64,000 nt of DNA from CAWGXG01 sp963826505 (GTDB taxonomy: Bacteria; Chloroflexota; Anaerolineae; Aggregatilineales; Aggregatilineaceae), in contig CAWGXG010000008.1 in the NCBI GenBank assembly GCA_963826505.1, positions 1,798,001-1,862,000 of the forward strand, given 5' to 3'. Shown here in pieces: positions 53,307 through 61,982 of the stretch. Below the pieces are notes generated by a model. It made no database searches. It saw only the letters and a program-made list of their open reading frames with translations, and was not told the DNA's origin. Position 1 is the stretch's first letter, and each line of letters begins with the position of its first letter. The position numbers and the translations under genes are program-made.

Positions 53307-54484
53307 TTTACGAGCCTCCTACAGCGTGACATATCGGGAAGCGCTGGCTGAAGGACATGGATGGCATCGATGGCTACGACGTTGCCTGCACTGGACGGAT
53401 TGCGCCGCGCGGTATTACGCAGCGTAAGTGTGTGAATGTTTTGGGTCAACCCACCCACCCGATACACCCGACCGAATGTGCCTTCCGCCGCATACGAGTC
53501 GACCTCGCCCTGCAAAATGCCGTCAACGTAGACTTCGAAAATGCCAAAATTCTTGAAGGCGACATACTGTATGGCGGCATCGGTGCCCACGAACACAAGC
53601 TCCAGCGAGGCGGAAGTATCTTCGCTGAAGTGGTAACTGCCCCCGTACCCACTGATCGAATCGATGCTTTCCCAGGTGCCGGCCACGTAGCGTATGGCGG
53701 AATTAGCGTCATCATAGGTGCCCAGGCCGACCACCGGGCCGCTGATGGTTGGGGTGGGAACTATGGTTGGCGGCGTAGCTGTCGGTGTGGCTGTAGCCGT
53801 AGGGGCGGGCGTCACGGTCGGCGTCGGCGGCAGCGGGGTCGATGTTGGCAACGGCGTCGGCATCGGCGCGGGCGGCGTCACAGGTGGCAGGCTGGCGAGA
53901 ATGTCGCCCGGCGCGTAGGGTGACGTGTAGAGCAGCATGTCCATCGTCAAGGTGGAACGCGGGTCGCCGTGCACAAGGTTGACATTGTCAAGCACTACAC
54001 CCGGCACGGAGGCTTCTTGAAACAGGGCCATGAACCCGACGATCTGCGGCGTACCGCCTTCGATTTGGAGTTGGAAGGTGCGCACATCGACTAGATCGGA
54101 AGATGTGGTGCTCGGCGATTCTTGTAGTTGCAGATCGGTGATCTCGACACCGACCGAGCTGGCGTAACCATACAGCCGGGTCAGGATGCTGTCCGCTTCG
54201 GCCGCAGAGAGAAAGACGCTGCCCGCTTCGCTCATGTTGTCTTCGGCCCGCGTCATCTGAAGCTGAAAAACTTGCGCGTTATCCTGCTGGCTGCTGACCA
54301 ACGCATCGAGCGCTTGCTGGCGAGTCGTCACCTGGGAGGCCAGATCGGTGTGATCAAACCACTGCGGCGCGATCAACACAGCACCTGCGGCGATATTGCC
54401 CAACAGCAGCAGCATGATGATCACCACCGGCAGCGCCGCCGCCAGTTTGTCGCGCAGTTCGTCAAATGCGATGTTGTCATTCAT
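53303..54484 (-). CDS. PilO-like membrane protein with a Thr/Pro linker and exported beta domain
   Basis: The 393-residue protein starts at the ATG at 54484 after GGGAGG; it overlaps the upstream stop by eight bases. One membrane helix (about 17-42, AALPVVIIMLLLLGNIAAGAVLIAP) is followed by a coiled coil (QVTTRQQALDALVSSQQDNAQVFQLQM). A PilO-type ferredoxin-like domain (LQLQESPS ... FQLQIEGGTPQIVGFMALFQEA) follows to about 190. Unusually, a Pro/Thr-rich stalk (about 205-245) and a beta-sandwich module of about 145 residues (GTWESIDSISGYGG, FGIFEVYVDGILQGEV, TLTLRNTA, VVAIDAIHVL) follow. PilO aligns type IV pilus assembly; the extra module may contact the cell surface. Confidence 0.75.
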   Translation of the reverse strand: MNDNIAFDELRDKLAAALPVVIIMLLLLGNIAAGAVLIAPQWFDHTDLASQVTTRQQALDALVSSQQDNAQVFQLQMTRAEDNMSEAGSVFLSAAEADSILTRLYGYASSVGVEITDLQLQESPSTTSSDLVDVRTFQLQIEGGTPQIVGFMALFQEASVPGVVLDNVNLVHGDPRSTLTMDMLLYTSPYAPGDILASLPPVTPPAPMPTPLPTSTPLPPTPTVTPAPTATATPTATPPTIVPTPTISGPVVGLGTYDDANSAIRYVAGTWESIDSISGYGGSYHFSEDTSASLELVFVGTDAAIQYVAFKNFGIFEVYVDGILQGEVDSYAAEGTFGRVYRVGGLTQNIHTLTLRNTARRNPSSAGNVVAIDAIHVLQPALPDMSRCRRLVK

Positions 54485-55142
54485 TGCTGCCTCCCGTGGA
54501 ATCGCATTCAACTAGAATGACAAACTCAACCACCTGGGCTTGTGGCACGACCGTGGGCACGCTGGCAGGTGATGCCAGGGTCGTCGTGGCGACGGGCTGA
54601 GTCGTCGGCGGCGGGGTGGGCGTTGGCAGGACCTTGAGCGAGATGGACTGCACGATCACTTTAGAAAACTGGCCCGATTCTTCCAGCATCCGCGCGTAGG
54701 TCATTACGATCGATTCTGCCTGGGCCTGCCCTCGCAAGACGATTTGATTGTCCGCCTGCGAGAGACTCAGCAGGTCCATGTGAACGTAGCCGTTGTTCCC
54801 AATGACGGCCATCACCGCTGGCCAGTTAATGTGGCTGGCGATCAGGTTCGTCTTGCCAGCCGACAGTGTTTCGAGCCGCTGGCGCGCCTTGATCAAATCG
54901 TCTTGAAGCGTCTGCTGCGTGGACCCCGGCTGCGACAGGTCGGTTTGCTGCTGCGCGATTTCGGCGAGATCGTTGGTGAGAGTCTGGTTACTCTCTTTGA
55001 TGGCCCCGCTGATCAGGTAAAGCGGCAGAAACAGCACGGCCAACCCCAACGCCATCAACCACGTGACAGCGTGCGATGAGCCACCAGCCTCGATCACATC
55101 CTCTTGTTCTTCAATGTCGTTGAGTTCCAGGGTCGTCAGCAT
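54477..55142 (-). CDS. PilN-like membrane protein
   Basis: The 221-residue protein has a short acidic cytoplasmic start (LELNDIEEQEDVIE), a single helix (about 28-46, LMALGLAVLFLPLYLISGA), then a coiled coil (LTNDLAEIAQQQTDLSQ) and a ferredoxin-like fold (INWPAVMAVIGNNGYVHMDLLSLSQADNQIVLRGQAQAESI in outline). It ends in a Pro/Thr-rich tail. This is the PilN layout. In pili, PilN pairs with PilO and binds PilM at the cytoplasmic face; no PilM gene is present. It sits immediately upstream of the PilO-like gene. Confidence 0.7.
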   Translation of the reverse strand: MLTTLELNDIEEQEDVIEAGGSSHAVTWLMALGLAVLFLPLYLISGAIKESNQTLTNDLAEIAQQQTDLSQPGSTQQTLQDDLIKARQRLETLSAGKTNLIASHINWPAVMAVIGNNGYVHMDLLSLSQADNQIVLRGQAQAESIVMTYARMLEESGQFSKVIVQSISLKVLPTPTPPPTTQPVATTTLASPASVPTVVPQAQVVEFVILVECDSTGGSNE

Positions 55143-55154
55143 GACGCGCCCCCT

Positions 55155-55868
55155 TTACATTAGGTTGTTGAACGGATTAAAGAGCAGCGCCACCATCGCG
55201 CCGAAACACAAGAACGGCGCGTACGCGATGCGGGTCTGGCGATCGCCGCGCCCGGAGAGCAACAGGAAGACCGCTACCCCGCCGCCGCTGCCAATGCCTA
55301 TCATCAACGCCCACAGCACTTGCGGAAACCCGAAGGCAAACCCGATCAGCGTCGCCAGCTTGATGTCGCCGATGCCGATATCGCCGGGCTTGATTATGGC
55401 CGTGAGTGCAAAGACCCCGCACGCCAGAAAACCGCCCAGCAACAGGACCAGCGTGTTGCCCGCCATCACCACGACGATCAGCGCGGCTGGATAAACCAGG
55501 ATATTCAGCACCAGGCGGAACTTGAGATCGATGACCGCCACGAGCAGCAAATAGGTGTAGCTCCCGGCATAGAAGGCCATCGTCTGGCCCGGTCCCAGCC
55601 AGCGCCACAGCCCCCCAAACATCAACGCGCTCAGCAGTTCGGCGCCCGCGTGCAGCCGAAAATTACGATTGCGTGGGCGGGACGGCTGGCGAGCAAATGT
55701 GTCCTTCAGAGCTACGATGAGCGCGGGCACAGGCGGCGGCAAAAACGTGCTTGCCGAGCCTTCATAGTTCGATGAGAAGCGCGGCAGGATCTCGGCGACC
55801 CAACAGGTCAGCCACCCGACAATCCAGCCCGCCAGAACAACCAGGATTAACATATTCTCAAGCTCCAT
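55155..55868 (-). CDS. Prepilin/preflagellin-type signal peptidase (A24 family), zinc-cysteine motif lost
   Basis: The 237-residue membrane protein has the two catalytic aspartates: D114 in AVIDLKFRLVLNILVYP and D168 in the GxGD motif PGDIGIGDIKLA. The N-terminus resembles PilD (GWLTCWVAEILPR) but the CxxC zinc pairs of the methylase loop are missing, so it should cleave class III signal peptides without N-methylation. That fits ArlK-type enzymes, which cut archaellin precursors. It lies between the FHA kinase and the PilN-like gene, with short gaps. Confidence 0.8.
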   Translation of the reverse strand: MELENMLILVVLAGWIVGWLTCWVAEILPRFSSNYEGSASTFLPPPVPALIVALKDTFARQPSRPRNRNFRLHAGAELLSALMFGGLWRWLGPGQTMAFYAGSYTYLLLVAVIDLKFRLVLNILVYPAALIVVVMAGNTLVLLLGGFLACGVFALTAIIKPGDIGIGDIKLATLIGFAFGFPQVLWALMIGIGSGGGVAVFLLLSGRGDRQTRIAYAPFLCFGAMVALLFNPFNNLM

Positions 55869-55874
55869 TCTGCG

Positions 55875-57563
55875 TTATGACACACGCAGCATCCCCGGCA
55901 GCGTAATGATGAATTCGGCCCCGCCCAGCTCGACATTGCGGGCAATGACCCCGCCCCGGTGAGCTTCGGCAGTCGCCCGCACCAGCTCCAACCCGAGCCC
56001 TACCCCGGCCTGCGCCGTCTGTTTGCCGCGATAGTAGCGATCGAACAACAGCGGCAGATCGTCCTGGGGAATGCCCGGACCAGTGTCGCGCACGCGGATC
56101 AGGATTTCGTTGTGGAAGAAGCACAGGGCCACAAACACTTGTGACTCGGGCGGCGAGTAGCGGATCGCGTTGTCGACCAGGTTGTAGATGGCGCGGTAGA
56201 GGTGCGCAGCATCACCCTGAATGATGTACGGATCGCCGCTGACCTGATAATCGAGACTGGTGCCTTTGTTGGCGGCGGCGCGGTGCATATCGTTCACCGC
56301 CCGCGATACGATCTCGATCAAGTCGCACGGAATCTGCTGGGGTAAGAAGTCTTCGTTCAAGGCCATGATTTCGATAAGCTGGTCGATCAGACGGGCCATA
56401 CTTTCGGCGAACTCACCGAGGCGTTCCACGATGTCGGAAGCGTCATCGTCCAGCGACTGCGAGACTTGCAGCAGCCCGGCATAACCGATGATCGAATTGA
56501 CCTTGTGTTTCAGATCGTATGACAGGGCGTAATTGAGGGCTGTCATCACCTTGACGCGGCGAGACAGCGCGCTGTCGGTAGTTTGATAAAGCCGGGCATT
56601 CTGTACAGCCACGGCGGCGAAATCGGCTACGGTCATGATGATCTTCTCGTCGCGGCTGCTGATTTGCTTACCGGTCGCACGGTGCGCGGCCAGCAACACA
56701 CCAAAAGTCACGCCGCCCAGCGTCAGTGGCATATACAGCACAGCCTCGACCAGGTAGCCGGTTTTCACCTTGATCTGCTGGCCCCCTGATTGGCGGTTGG
56801 CACGGACAGACTGGCCCGTCTCGATCACTTTGCCCGCCAGACTATCTACGACCGAGAGGCGCATATGCCGGATCTGGTCATCTTCGATGCCCTGTTCCGC
56901 TTCGAGAAAGAGCTCGCCAGTTTGTTCATCGACCAGCCAGATGGAGGCTTCCTCGACACCTGTGAGCGCGATCGTCATTTCGAGCGCCTGCTTGAGGACA
57001 TCATCGATCGCGAGCTGGGTAGTAATCGTACGGACCAGGGGCGACAGCACATCGGCCAGATCGGTTTCGTCGCGCTGCGCAGTCGAGTGACCGCTTGGGC
57101 GCTTGATGATGCGGACGACAAACTCAAGCTGGCCCAGTGCCAGGATATCGCCGTTGGACACGCTGTAAGGTGTTTTGACCCCAATCGAGCGCCCGTTGAT
57201 GCGGGTGCCGTTGGTACTTTCGAGGTCGATGACGTACAGCTTGGCGGCGGTGGGGCGCAGCATGAGGTGCTGGCGCGAAACGCCCAGATCGTCCGCATCA
57301 AACTGACTGAGCGACACCATATCCGGCATATCGTCGGCGCGCCCCAAAATGATCTCGTCGTTGATGTCCAACCCCAGATACTGGTTCGAATCGTAAGTCA
57401 GGTCGAAGCGGATCCGCCACACGGGGGTTTCCGGCGAGATTTCTCCCCGGTGAGGCACGGGCCGGTAGATAACATCCGTCTCTTTGAGCTGCAAGTCCCA
57501 CAGCTTTTCTGCGCTTAGCTCGCTGGTGACTTGCCGGACCATATCAGATGGACGAGGGGTCAT
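55875..57563 (-). CDS. FHA-GAF histidine kinase
   Basis: The 562-residue soluble protein starts at an ATG after AAGGAG. The FHA domain (about 70-165) has IILGRADD, DLGVSRQHLML and DLESTNGTRING, which binds phospho-threonine. A GAF domain (about 180-330) is followed by a dimerisation helix with a candidate acceptor His in YDLKHKVNSIIGYAGLL. The ATPase domain (about 450-560) has LVDNAIRYSPPES, VRDTGPGIPQDDLP and GVGLGLELV. The FHA part links it to Ser/Thr kinases, for instance that at 41.5 kb. It sits inside the motor operon. Confidence 0.85.
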   Translation of the reverse strand: MTPRPSDMVRQVTSELSAEKLWDLQLKETDVIYRPVPHRGEISPETPVWRIRFDLTYDSNQYLGLDINDEIILGRADDMPDMVSLSQFDADDLGVSRQHLMLRPTAAKLYVIDLESTNGTRINGRSIGVKTPYSVSNGDILALGQLEFVVRIIKRPSGHSTAQRDETDLADVLSPLVRTITTQLAIDDVLKQALEMTIALTGVEEASIWLVDEQTGELFLEAEQGIEDDQIRHMRLSVVDSLAGKVIETGQSVRANRQSGGQQIKVKTGYLVEAVLYMPLTLGGVTFGVLLAAHRATGKQISSRDEKIIMTVADFAAVAVQNARLYQTTDSALSRRVKVMTALNYALSYDLKHKVNSIIGYAGLLQVSQSLDDDASDIVERLGEFAESMARLIDQLIEIMALNEDFLPQQIPCDLIEIVSRAVNDMHRAAANKGTSLDYQVSGDPYIIQGDAAHLYRAIYNLVDNAIRYSPPESQVFVALCFFHNEILIRVRDTGPGIPQDDLPLLFDRYYRGKQTAQAGVGLGLELVRATAEAHRGGVIARNVELGGAEFIITLPGMLRVS

Positions 57564-57574
57564 GGTACTGCTCC

Positions 57575-58078
57575 TTAACTCTGAGCGTCTGGCGCGTGCT
57601 GCGCCCGCATTTGTTGGGAAATCTGAGCGGACATCGTCACGAGCAGCGAGGCTTCCACTTCGGGCAATTCCGACGCAAGGGTTTCAAGGTGAGCCGAAGC
57701 CTCGTCATCGACAAAAACGCTGGACAGAATATTCTGAAGCTCTGGTGATTCTGGGGCGCCTTGTTCGGAGCCTTCTTCCGCGACGGGTTGATCCTGCGAG
57801 TCCTGTTCCCCGGCAATTGGAGTGGCGGCCGCTGCTGGCGCATCATGTACGGTCACAGTCTCAGGCATATGGTCTGCCTGAGCGAGCAGCTCGGCCTCCT
57901 GAGCAGCGATCAGGGCTTTGCGCGCCGCGACACGCGCCGCAGCGCGAGCGCGTTTGGCGGCATTCCGTTTGAGCCGTGCCACCAGGCTAAGCGTCATCGC
58001 CGCCAACAGCGGAACAACCGCAAAGATAAGACTCAACAGAATCAGTTGGTGGCCGAGAATAATGTCAATGACCGTCAT
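57575..58078 (-). CDS. Small single-TM protein with Ala/Arg-rich coiled coil, unknown
   Basis: The 167-residue protein has a membrane helix at about 10-33 (LILLSLIFAVVPLLAAMTLSL). A basic Ala/Arg-rich helix follows (RLKRNAAKRARAAARVAARKAL), then a long low-complexity Glu/Ala/Gln tail and a helical end (LETLASELPEVEASLLVTMSAQ). Nothing is known for the family. Its place directly after arlJ recalls small membrane accessory proteins such as archaeal ArlX, but the sequence does not show this. Confidence 0.6.
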   Translation of the reverse strand: MTVIDIILGHQLILLSLIFAVVPLLAAMTLSLVARLKRNAAKRARAAARVAARKALIAAQEAELLAQADHMPETVTVHDAPAAAATPIAGEQDSQDQPVAEEGSEQGAPESPELQNILSSVFVDDEASAHLETLASELPEVEASLLVTMSAQISQQMRAQHAPDAQS

Positions 58079-58097
58079 GGCTGCCCCCGCACTCCAT

Positions 58098-59585
58098 TTA
58101 GGCTTTCAAAATACCGCGAACTATTGGCGGGACGAACAGAAAACTCGCCCCGGACACAAACATGGACAGCGCCAGGTAGAACGACACTTTGAGCTTGGTC
58201 CCGCCATCGCTGAATATGATGGCAGCCGCGCCCACCAACGATAGAAACACGATCATCGTGATGGTCAACATCGACAAGAACTGGATATCGCCCGCCGTCA
58301 GGCTGATCAGGCTCATATTCATAGACGACTGTCCGTCCGCGGCGGCAGCCGTGGTGGGCATCAGCGTTTCGACCAGGTGCGCAAAACTGGTCACGATGGA
58401 CAGCACAAACACCATAATCCCGGCGACGACCGTCTGCATGACGGTCGTCAGACCGGCGAACGTGCCGCCGATCAGTCGGCGCTTGGCACGCAGTTGCGAG
58501 GTTTTAGCCGTGAACAGTGAGCACAAATAGCCGACGCGCTCGGGATCGCCGCCGATCTTGATGGCGCTGTAGAAAATATCAACCACTTCGCTGATCAGCT
58601 TGCTGCCGGTTTCCATGCCGAATTTGTGCCAGCACGCATCGGGCTCCACCAGGGCTTGCAGCCGCGTGCTCAGCCGATCGATATCGGGCTCAAGGGTGGG
58701 AAACGAGGTCAAATCGATCTTGGTCAGCGCCTGTTTCAGAGTCGTGCCGCTGGAAGTCGCCATACCGCCGGTTGAGCGCAAGAACGTGCTGAATTCTTCG
58801 TCCTTCTTGCTGACCTTCTTGTCGGATTTCAAGGTGATGAGTCCGACCGGCATCAGGCACAGCGCGAACCCCATGAAGATCCAGCCCGTGGGAACACCCA
58901 CCATAAACAGCACCGACGCCATCGCCATGCCCATTGGCACGGTCGTTCTGAAGAGTTTCAGCGCCAGGACTTGCTCCGCCGACCCCTCCGCGGGCGCAAC
59001 AGTCATGATCTCGCGCGGGGCCGAGCGCCAGATGATCCACGCGCCGAAGCCGCTCATCAGCAGCCCAGCGCTGATCAAGCCTGTCATTGACGCGCGGTTG
59101 ACCGAGTAGAGCATGGAGGAGATCACCTGGATAATCACAATTAGCGCCACCGAAATCACGATAGACGAAAAGGCGTTGGACCACTGCTTGAGCGCTTCGA
59201 GACTGCGCTCATATTTGTTCTCATAGTCTTCGCCCTGGACTTCGGCTTCACGGGCCAGGAAATCGGCCAGCGGCTCACCCGAGCGCAGCGCATCGGACAG
59301 GCGCAACAAGAAACTGCGCATATTGTCCGACTTGGCTTTCGAGCCAATGCGGCGGCAGGCTTCGGGATAATCGAAGCGGAACTCATCCACGAGGGTGTTG
59401 ATCGCCGCGAAATACTCCGACGCGCCGGAAGATGACTGCGCCGCAATCTGAAACGTTTTGCTCCGCGAGATACCCGCAGCAGCCATCGCCGACATGTACG
59501 TGATCTGGTAAAACATGTCGAATGGCGAAACGGGTTTAAAAGAGACCTTGTCGCCGTGCTTCGGCGAGGATTTGGAAGAACTCAT
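58098..59585 (-). CDS. arlJ: Archaellum platform protein ArlJ (FlaJ/TadC type)
   Basis: The 495-residue protein starts at the ATG at 59585, inside the end of arlI (50-base overlap); an earlier TTG is weaker. It has two T2SSF-type helical blocks and seven to nine membrane segments: SNAFSSIVISVALIVIIQVISS, ISAGLLMSGFGAWIIW, a pair near residues 225-260, and a last set from LTTVMQTVVAGIMVFVLSIV to the end. The cytoplasmic loop has STGGMATSSGTTLKQAL. ArlJ is the membrane anchor that ArlI docks on. The order arlH-arlI-arlJ is the archaeal one. Confidence 0.85.
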   Translation of the reverse strand: MSSSKSSPKHGDKVSFKPVSPFDMFYQITYMSAMAAAGISRSKTFQIAAQSSSGASEYFAAINTLVDEFRFDYPEACRRIGSKAKSDNMRSFLLRLSDALRSGEPLADFLAREAEVQGEDYENKYERSLEALKQWSNAFSSIVISVALIVIIQVISSMLYSVNRASMTGLISAGLLMSGFGAWIIWRSAPREIMTVAPAEGSAEQVLALKLFRTTVPMGMAMASVLFMVGVPTGWIFMGFALCLMPVGLITLKSDKKVSKKDEEFSTFLRSTGGMATSSGTTLKQALTKIDLTSFPTLEPDIDRLSTRLQALVEPDACWHKFGMETGSKLISEVVDIFYSAIKIGGDPERVGYLCSLFTAKTSQLRAKRRLIGGTFAGLTTVMQTVVAGIMVFVLSIVTSFAHLVETLMPTTAAAADGQSSMNMSLISLTAGDIQFLSMLTITMIVFLSLVGAAAIIFSDGGTKLKVSFYLALSMFVSGASFLFVPPIVRGILKA

Positions 59586-61230
59586 GGAAGTCGGTGACCC
59601 CCTTCTCCGTGTGTAATTTCTCAAAGATACTGGCGCGACGTTTGACTTCGGTATAGATCGCCTTGCGTTTGTGCGGCGGAATGCCGCGCTTGATGGCGAT
59701 GTGTTGTTCCAGCAAATAGCTGTTCATGTAACCCGGAAAATCGAACGTGTCGGTGGCCGGATTCCAGCGAAACGCTTCGAGAAACGAGAAGCTCTCCGAC
59801 ACCGGGTCGTACCCGATGATCTCATTGATGCTCAACACGCGGCGTGCCGATCGACCGTCGGCCAGACGCACCGCCGATTGAATGACGGCCAGGTGCAGGT
59901 TGTCGATATAGGTCTTGGGGATATTGATCGGATCGCCGGTAAGACGCTGGATCAGCTTTTCGACCGAGGCCGCGTGGAAGGTGGACATCACGCCGTGACC
60001 GGTTTGCATGGCCTGGAAGGCCACCACCGCTTCGATGCTACGAATCTCACCGACAATGATCCGGTCAGGGCGCTGACGAAGGGCTGCTTTGAGCAGCTCG
60101 AACATCCCCACTTCGCCGCCTTTATTTTCGGCTCCCATGTGCCGTGTGACTTCCTGAACCCAGTTTTTGTGCGGCACGACCACTTCGGGCGTGTCTTCGA
60201 TGGTCACGATCTTGGCGTCAGGCTTCAGGAAGGTACTGATCGCATTAAGGGTAGTCGTCTTGCCCGAGGCGGTCGCCCCGACCATGAACAGGTTCATGCC
60301 TTCTTCCAACATCAGGGACAGGTAAGCGGCCATCATGTAGTTGAGCGTGCCATATCCGACCAGCTCCAGCACGCTGGTGGGCGTGCCGCTGAATTTACGG
60401 ATGGTGAAATTGCTGCCCCGCTTGGAGATTTCGCGCCCATAAACAATGTTGATACGGGAGCCATCCGGCAGCACGGCGTCTACCAGCGGGTTACGCACCG
60501 TCACCGGGCTTTTGATCCACTCGCCCAGCCACACAGCGAATTCGTCGACCTCATCATGGGTGGAAAAATAGACGGATGATTGCACGCTCTTGAAAATCTT
60601 ATGCTCCACGAAGATGTGCCCCACCCCACTGCAACTGATGTCCTCGATGTAGGGGTCGAGCAGCAGCGGTTGCAAAATGCCCAGGCCGATTTTGTCGCGC
60701 AAAATGCGGTACTTGATGCCATCCAACTCTTCGACTGTCACGGCGAGCAACCGGCCTCTGCGTCGGTTAGACGCCGCCGCCGGGTCAACGACGCACATGC
60801 TGTCTACCAACCGCAGCAGCAGATCCCGCTTTTCGTCTGGATCTTCGATGCGCCCGATCTCATCAGCCCACGCGACCAGCCGGTCGTCGATCTCGGCGAT
60901 TAGCGGGGTTATGTCGACTACGACCGTCGGCTCAATGGCGATGTGGTGATCGCGCGCGCCGGAGGGGTCGGGATAGATGTGTACGAACAAGCCGTCTTTG
61001 ATTGGGTAGATCAGGTTGAGGTAATCAAGATCGCTCAGGTTGCGCGAGGGCTTGGGGTAATACTGCGGCACGCCAATCTCATCAATAGGCAGACGCACGA
61101 CATATTCGGTTAAGAAAGCCGACTGTTCGCACGCGTCACGCAGGCCAACGGGCAGTGCCGCCAGGATTGATTGTCTTTCGCGCTGGGAAATGGGCGATCC
61201 AGTTTCAAAGGGCAGCAGGTTCTGAGCCAT
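59536..61230 (-). CDS. arlI: Archaellum motor ATPase ArlI (FlaI type)
   Basis: The 564-residue protein is a secretion ATPase of the archaeal FlaI kind. It has Walker A GATASGKTT at 318-326 with Lys324, the Asp-box region IEDTPEVVVPHKNWVQEVTRH (near 344-364), Walker B RIIVGEIRS (Glu395) and His-box GHGVMSTFHA (411-420). The N-terminal region (1-200) is the FlaI-like regulatory domain. The EDTPE and PHKNW motifs are typical of archaeal FlaI, not of PilB or TadA. The hexamer powers both assembly and rotation. It starts 6 bases after arlH ends and overlaps arlJ. Confidence 0.9.
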   Translation of the reverse strand: MAQNLLPFETGSPISQRERQSILAALPVGLRDACEQSAFLTEYVVRLPIDEIGVPQYYPKPSRNLSDLDYLNLIYPIKDGLFVHIYPDPSGARDHHIAIEPTVVVDITPLIAEIDDRLVAWADEIGRIEDPDEKRDLLLRLVDSMCVVDPAAASNRRRGRLLAVTVEELDGIKYRILRDKIGLGILQPLLLDPYIEDISCSGVGHIFVEHKIFKSVQSSVYFSTHDEVDEFAVWLGEWIKSPVTVRNPLVDAVLPDGSRINIVYGREISKRGSNFTIRKFSGTPTSVLELVGYGTLNYMMAAYLSLMLEEGMNLFMVGATASGKTTTLNAISTFLKPDAKIVTIEDTPEVVVPHKNWVQEVTRHMGAENKGGEVGMFELLKAALRQRPDRIIVGEIRSIEAVVAFQAMQTGHGVMSTFHAASVEKLIQRLTGDPINIPKTYIDNLHLAVIQSAVRLADGRSARRVLSINEIIGYDPVSESFSFLEAFRWNPATDTFDFPGYMNSYLLEQHIAIKRGIPPHKRKAIYTEVKRRASIFEKLHTEKGVTDFHEFFQILAEARRQGLF

Positions 61231-61235
61231 AACAA

Positions 61236-61955
61236 TTACCCCCGCGCCTTGCTAATCGGGATTACACGGATGCCCCAGCCCGGCTCGACGTCGAACCCGA
61301 CGATCGACCCGGTAACGCTGGCGGCTCCCCGAATCTTGGCCACTTGCAGGGTCTTGACCAGTCTCTGCCCATCCTGCTCCGAACGCAGTTCCAGATGCGC
61401 ATCACACATCGATCGCAGCGCCTCAATGAGATCGCCCTGGACCACGTTCGCGTGCAGCGTGATCATAATGGTCGTACCGTGAGCGCATAACCGCTTGCAC
61501 TGTTCGAAGAAGCTGAGTACGTGCAAGTCCGTCGAGGCGTGTGCAATTGCGGACGTGAAAGAGTCCACAATCAGAATGTCGCGGGTCCGTTCCTGGGTCA
61601 TGGCGCGCGCCAGGGCGGCAGGAGCCTGTGCTCCCAAACGGGCAACGCGCATGGGAAAAACCCGGAACTTGCCCAAAAGCAAGAAGTCGAGCGTATCGAG
61701 GTCGATGCTCTGCATCTGGCTGACCAGGCTTTTCACCGAGTTTTCGCTGGTGAACAGCGACACAGTGAAGCCCTCATTCAGCGAACCCCATACGATCTGC
61801 TGTGACAGCACCGATTTCCCGGCGCCTGACATCCCTTCGATTAGAGTCAGCGAACCGGCAGGAATGCCGCCGCCCATTTTGCCGTCCAACTCGGGGTTGC
61901 CCGACGAGATCACACGCTTGGTGTCGTCTTTGGAGCCGCTTCTATCGTCGCTCAT
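61236..61955 (-). CDS. arlH: Archaellum RecA/KaiC-like protein ArlH (FlaH type)
   Basis: The 239-residue protein has ISSGNPELDGKMGGGIPAGSLTLIEG, the hallmark FlaH opening. Walker A GMSGAGKS is at 41-48 and Walker B ILIVDS ends at Asp131. The remainder shows KaiC-like strands (TIMITLHANVV) and ends VGFDVEPGWGIRVIPISKA. ArlH binds ATP and forms a ring next to ArlI. There is no catalytic Glu after the P-loop as in active KaiC, consistent with ArlH being a regulator. The gene is 5 bases from arlI. Confidence 0.9.
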   Translation of the reverse strand: MSDDRSGSKDDTKRVISSGNPELDGKMGGGIPAGSLTLIEGMSGAGKSVLSQQIVWGSLNEGFTVSLFTSENSVKSLVSQMQSIDLDTLDFLLLGKFRVFPMRVARLGAQAPAALARAMTQERTRDILIVDSFTSAIAHASTDLHVLSFFEQCKRLCAHGTTIMITLHANVVQGDLIEALRSMCDAHLELRSEQDGQRLVKTLQVAKIRGAASVTGSIVGFDVEPGWGIRVIPISKARG

Positions 61956-61982
61956 GGTAGTTACCCCTTTCGGCAGCGCGCC

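Noticed and set aside
53303..55142. PilN/PilO genes as evidence of a separate type IV pilus operon
   Set aside because: There are no PilM, PilQ, PilB, PilT or pilin genes around; the motor genes next to them are of archaellum type.
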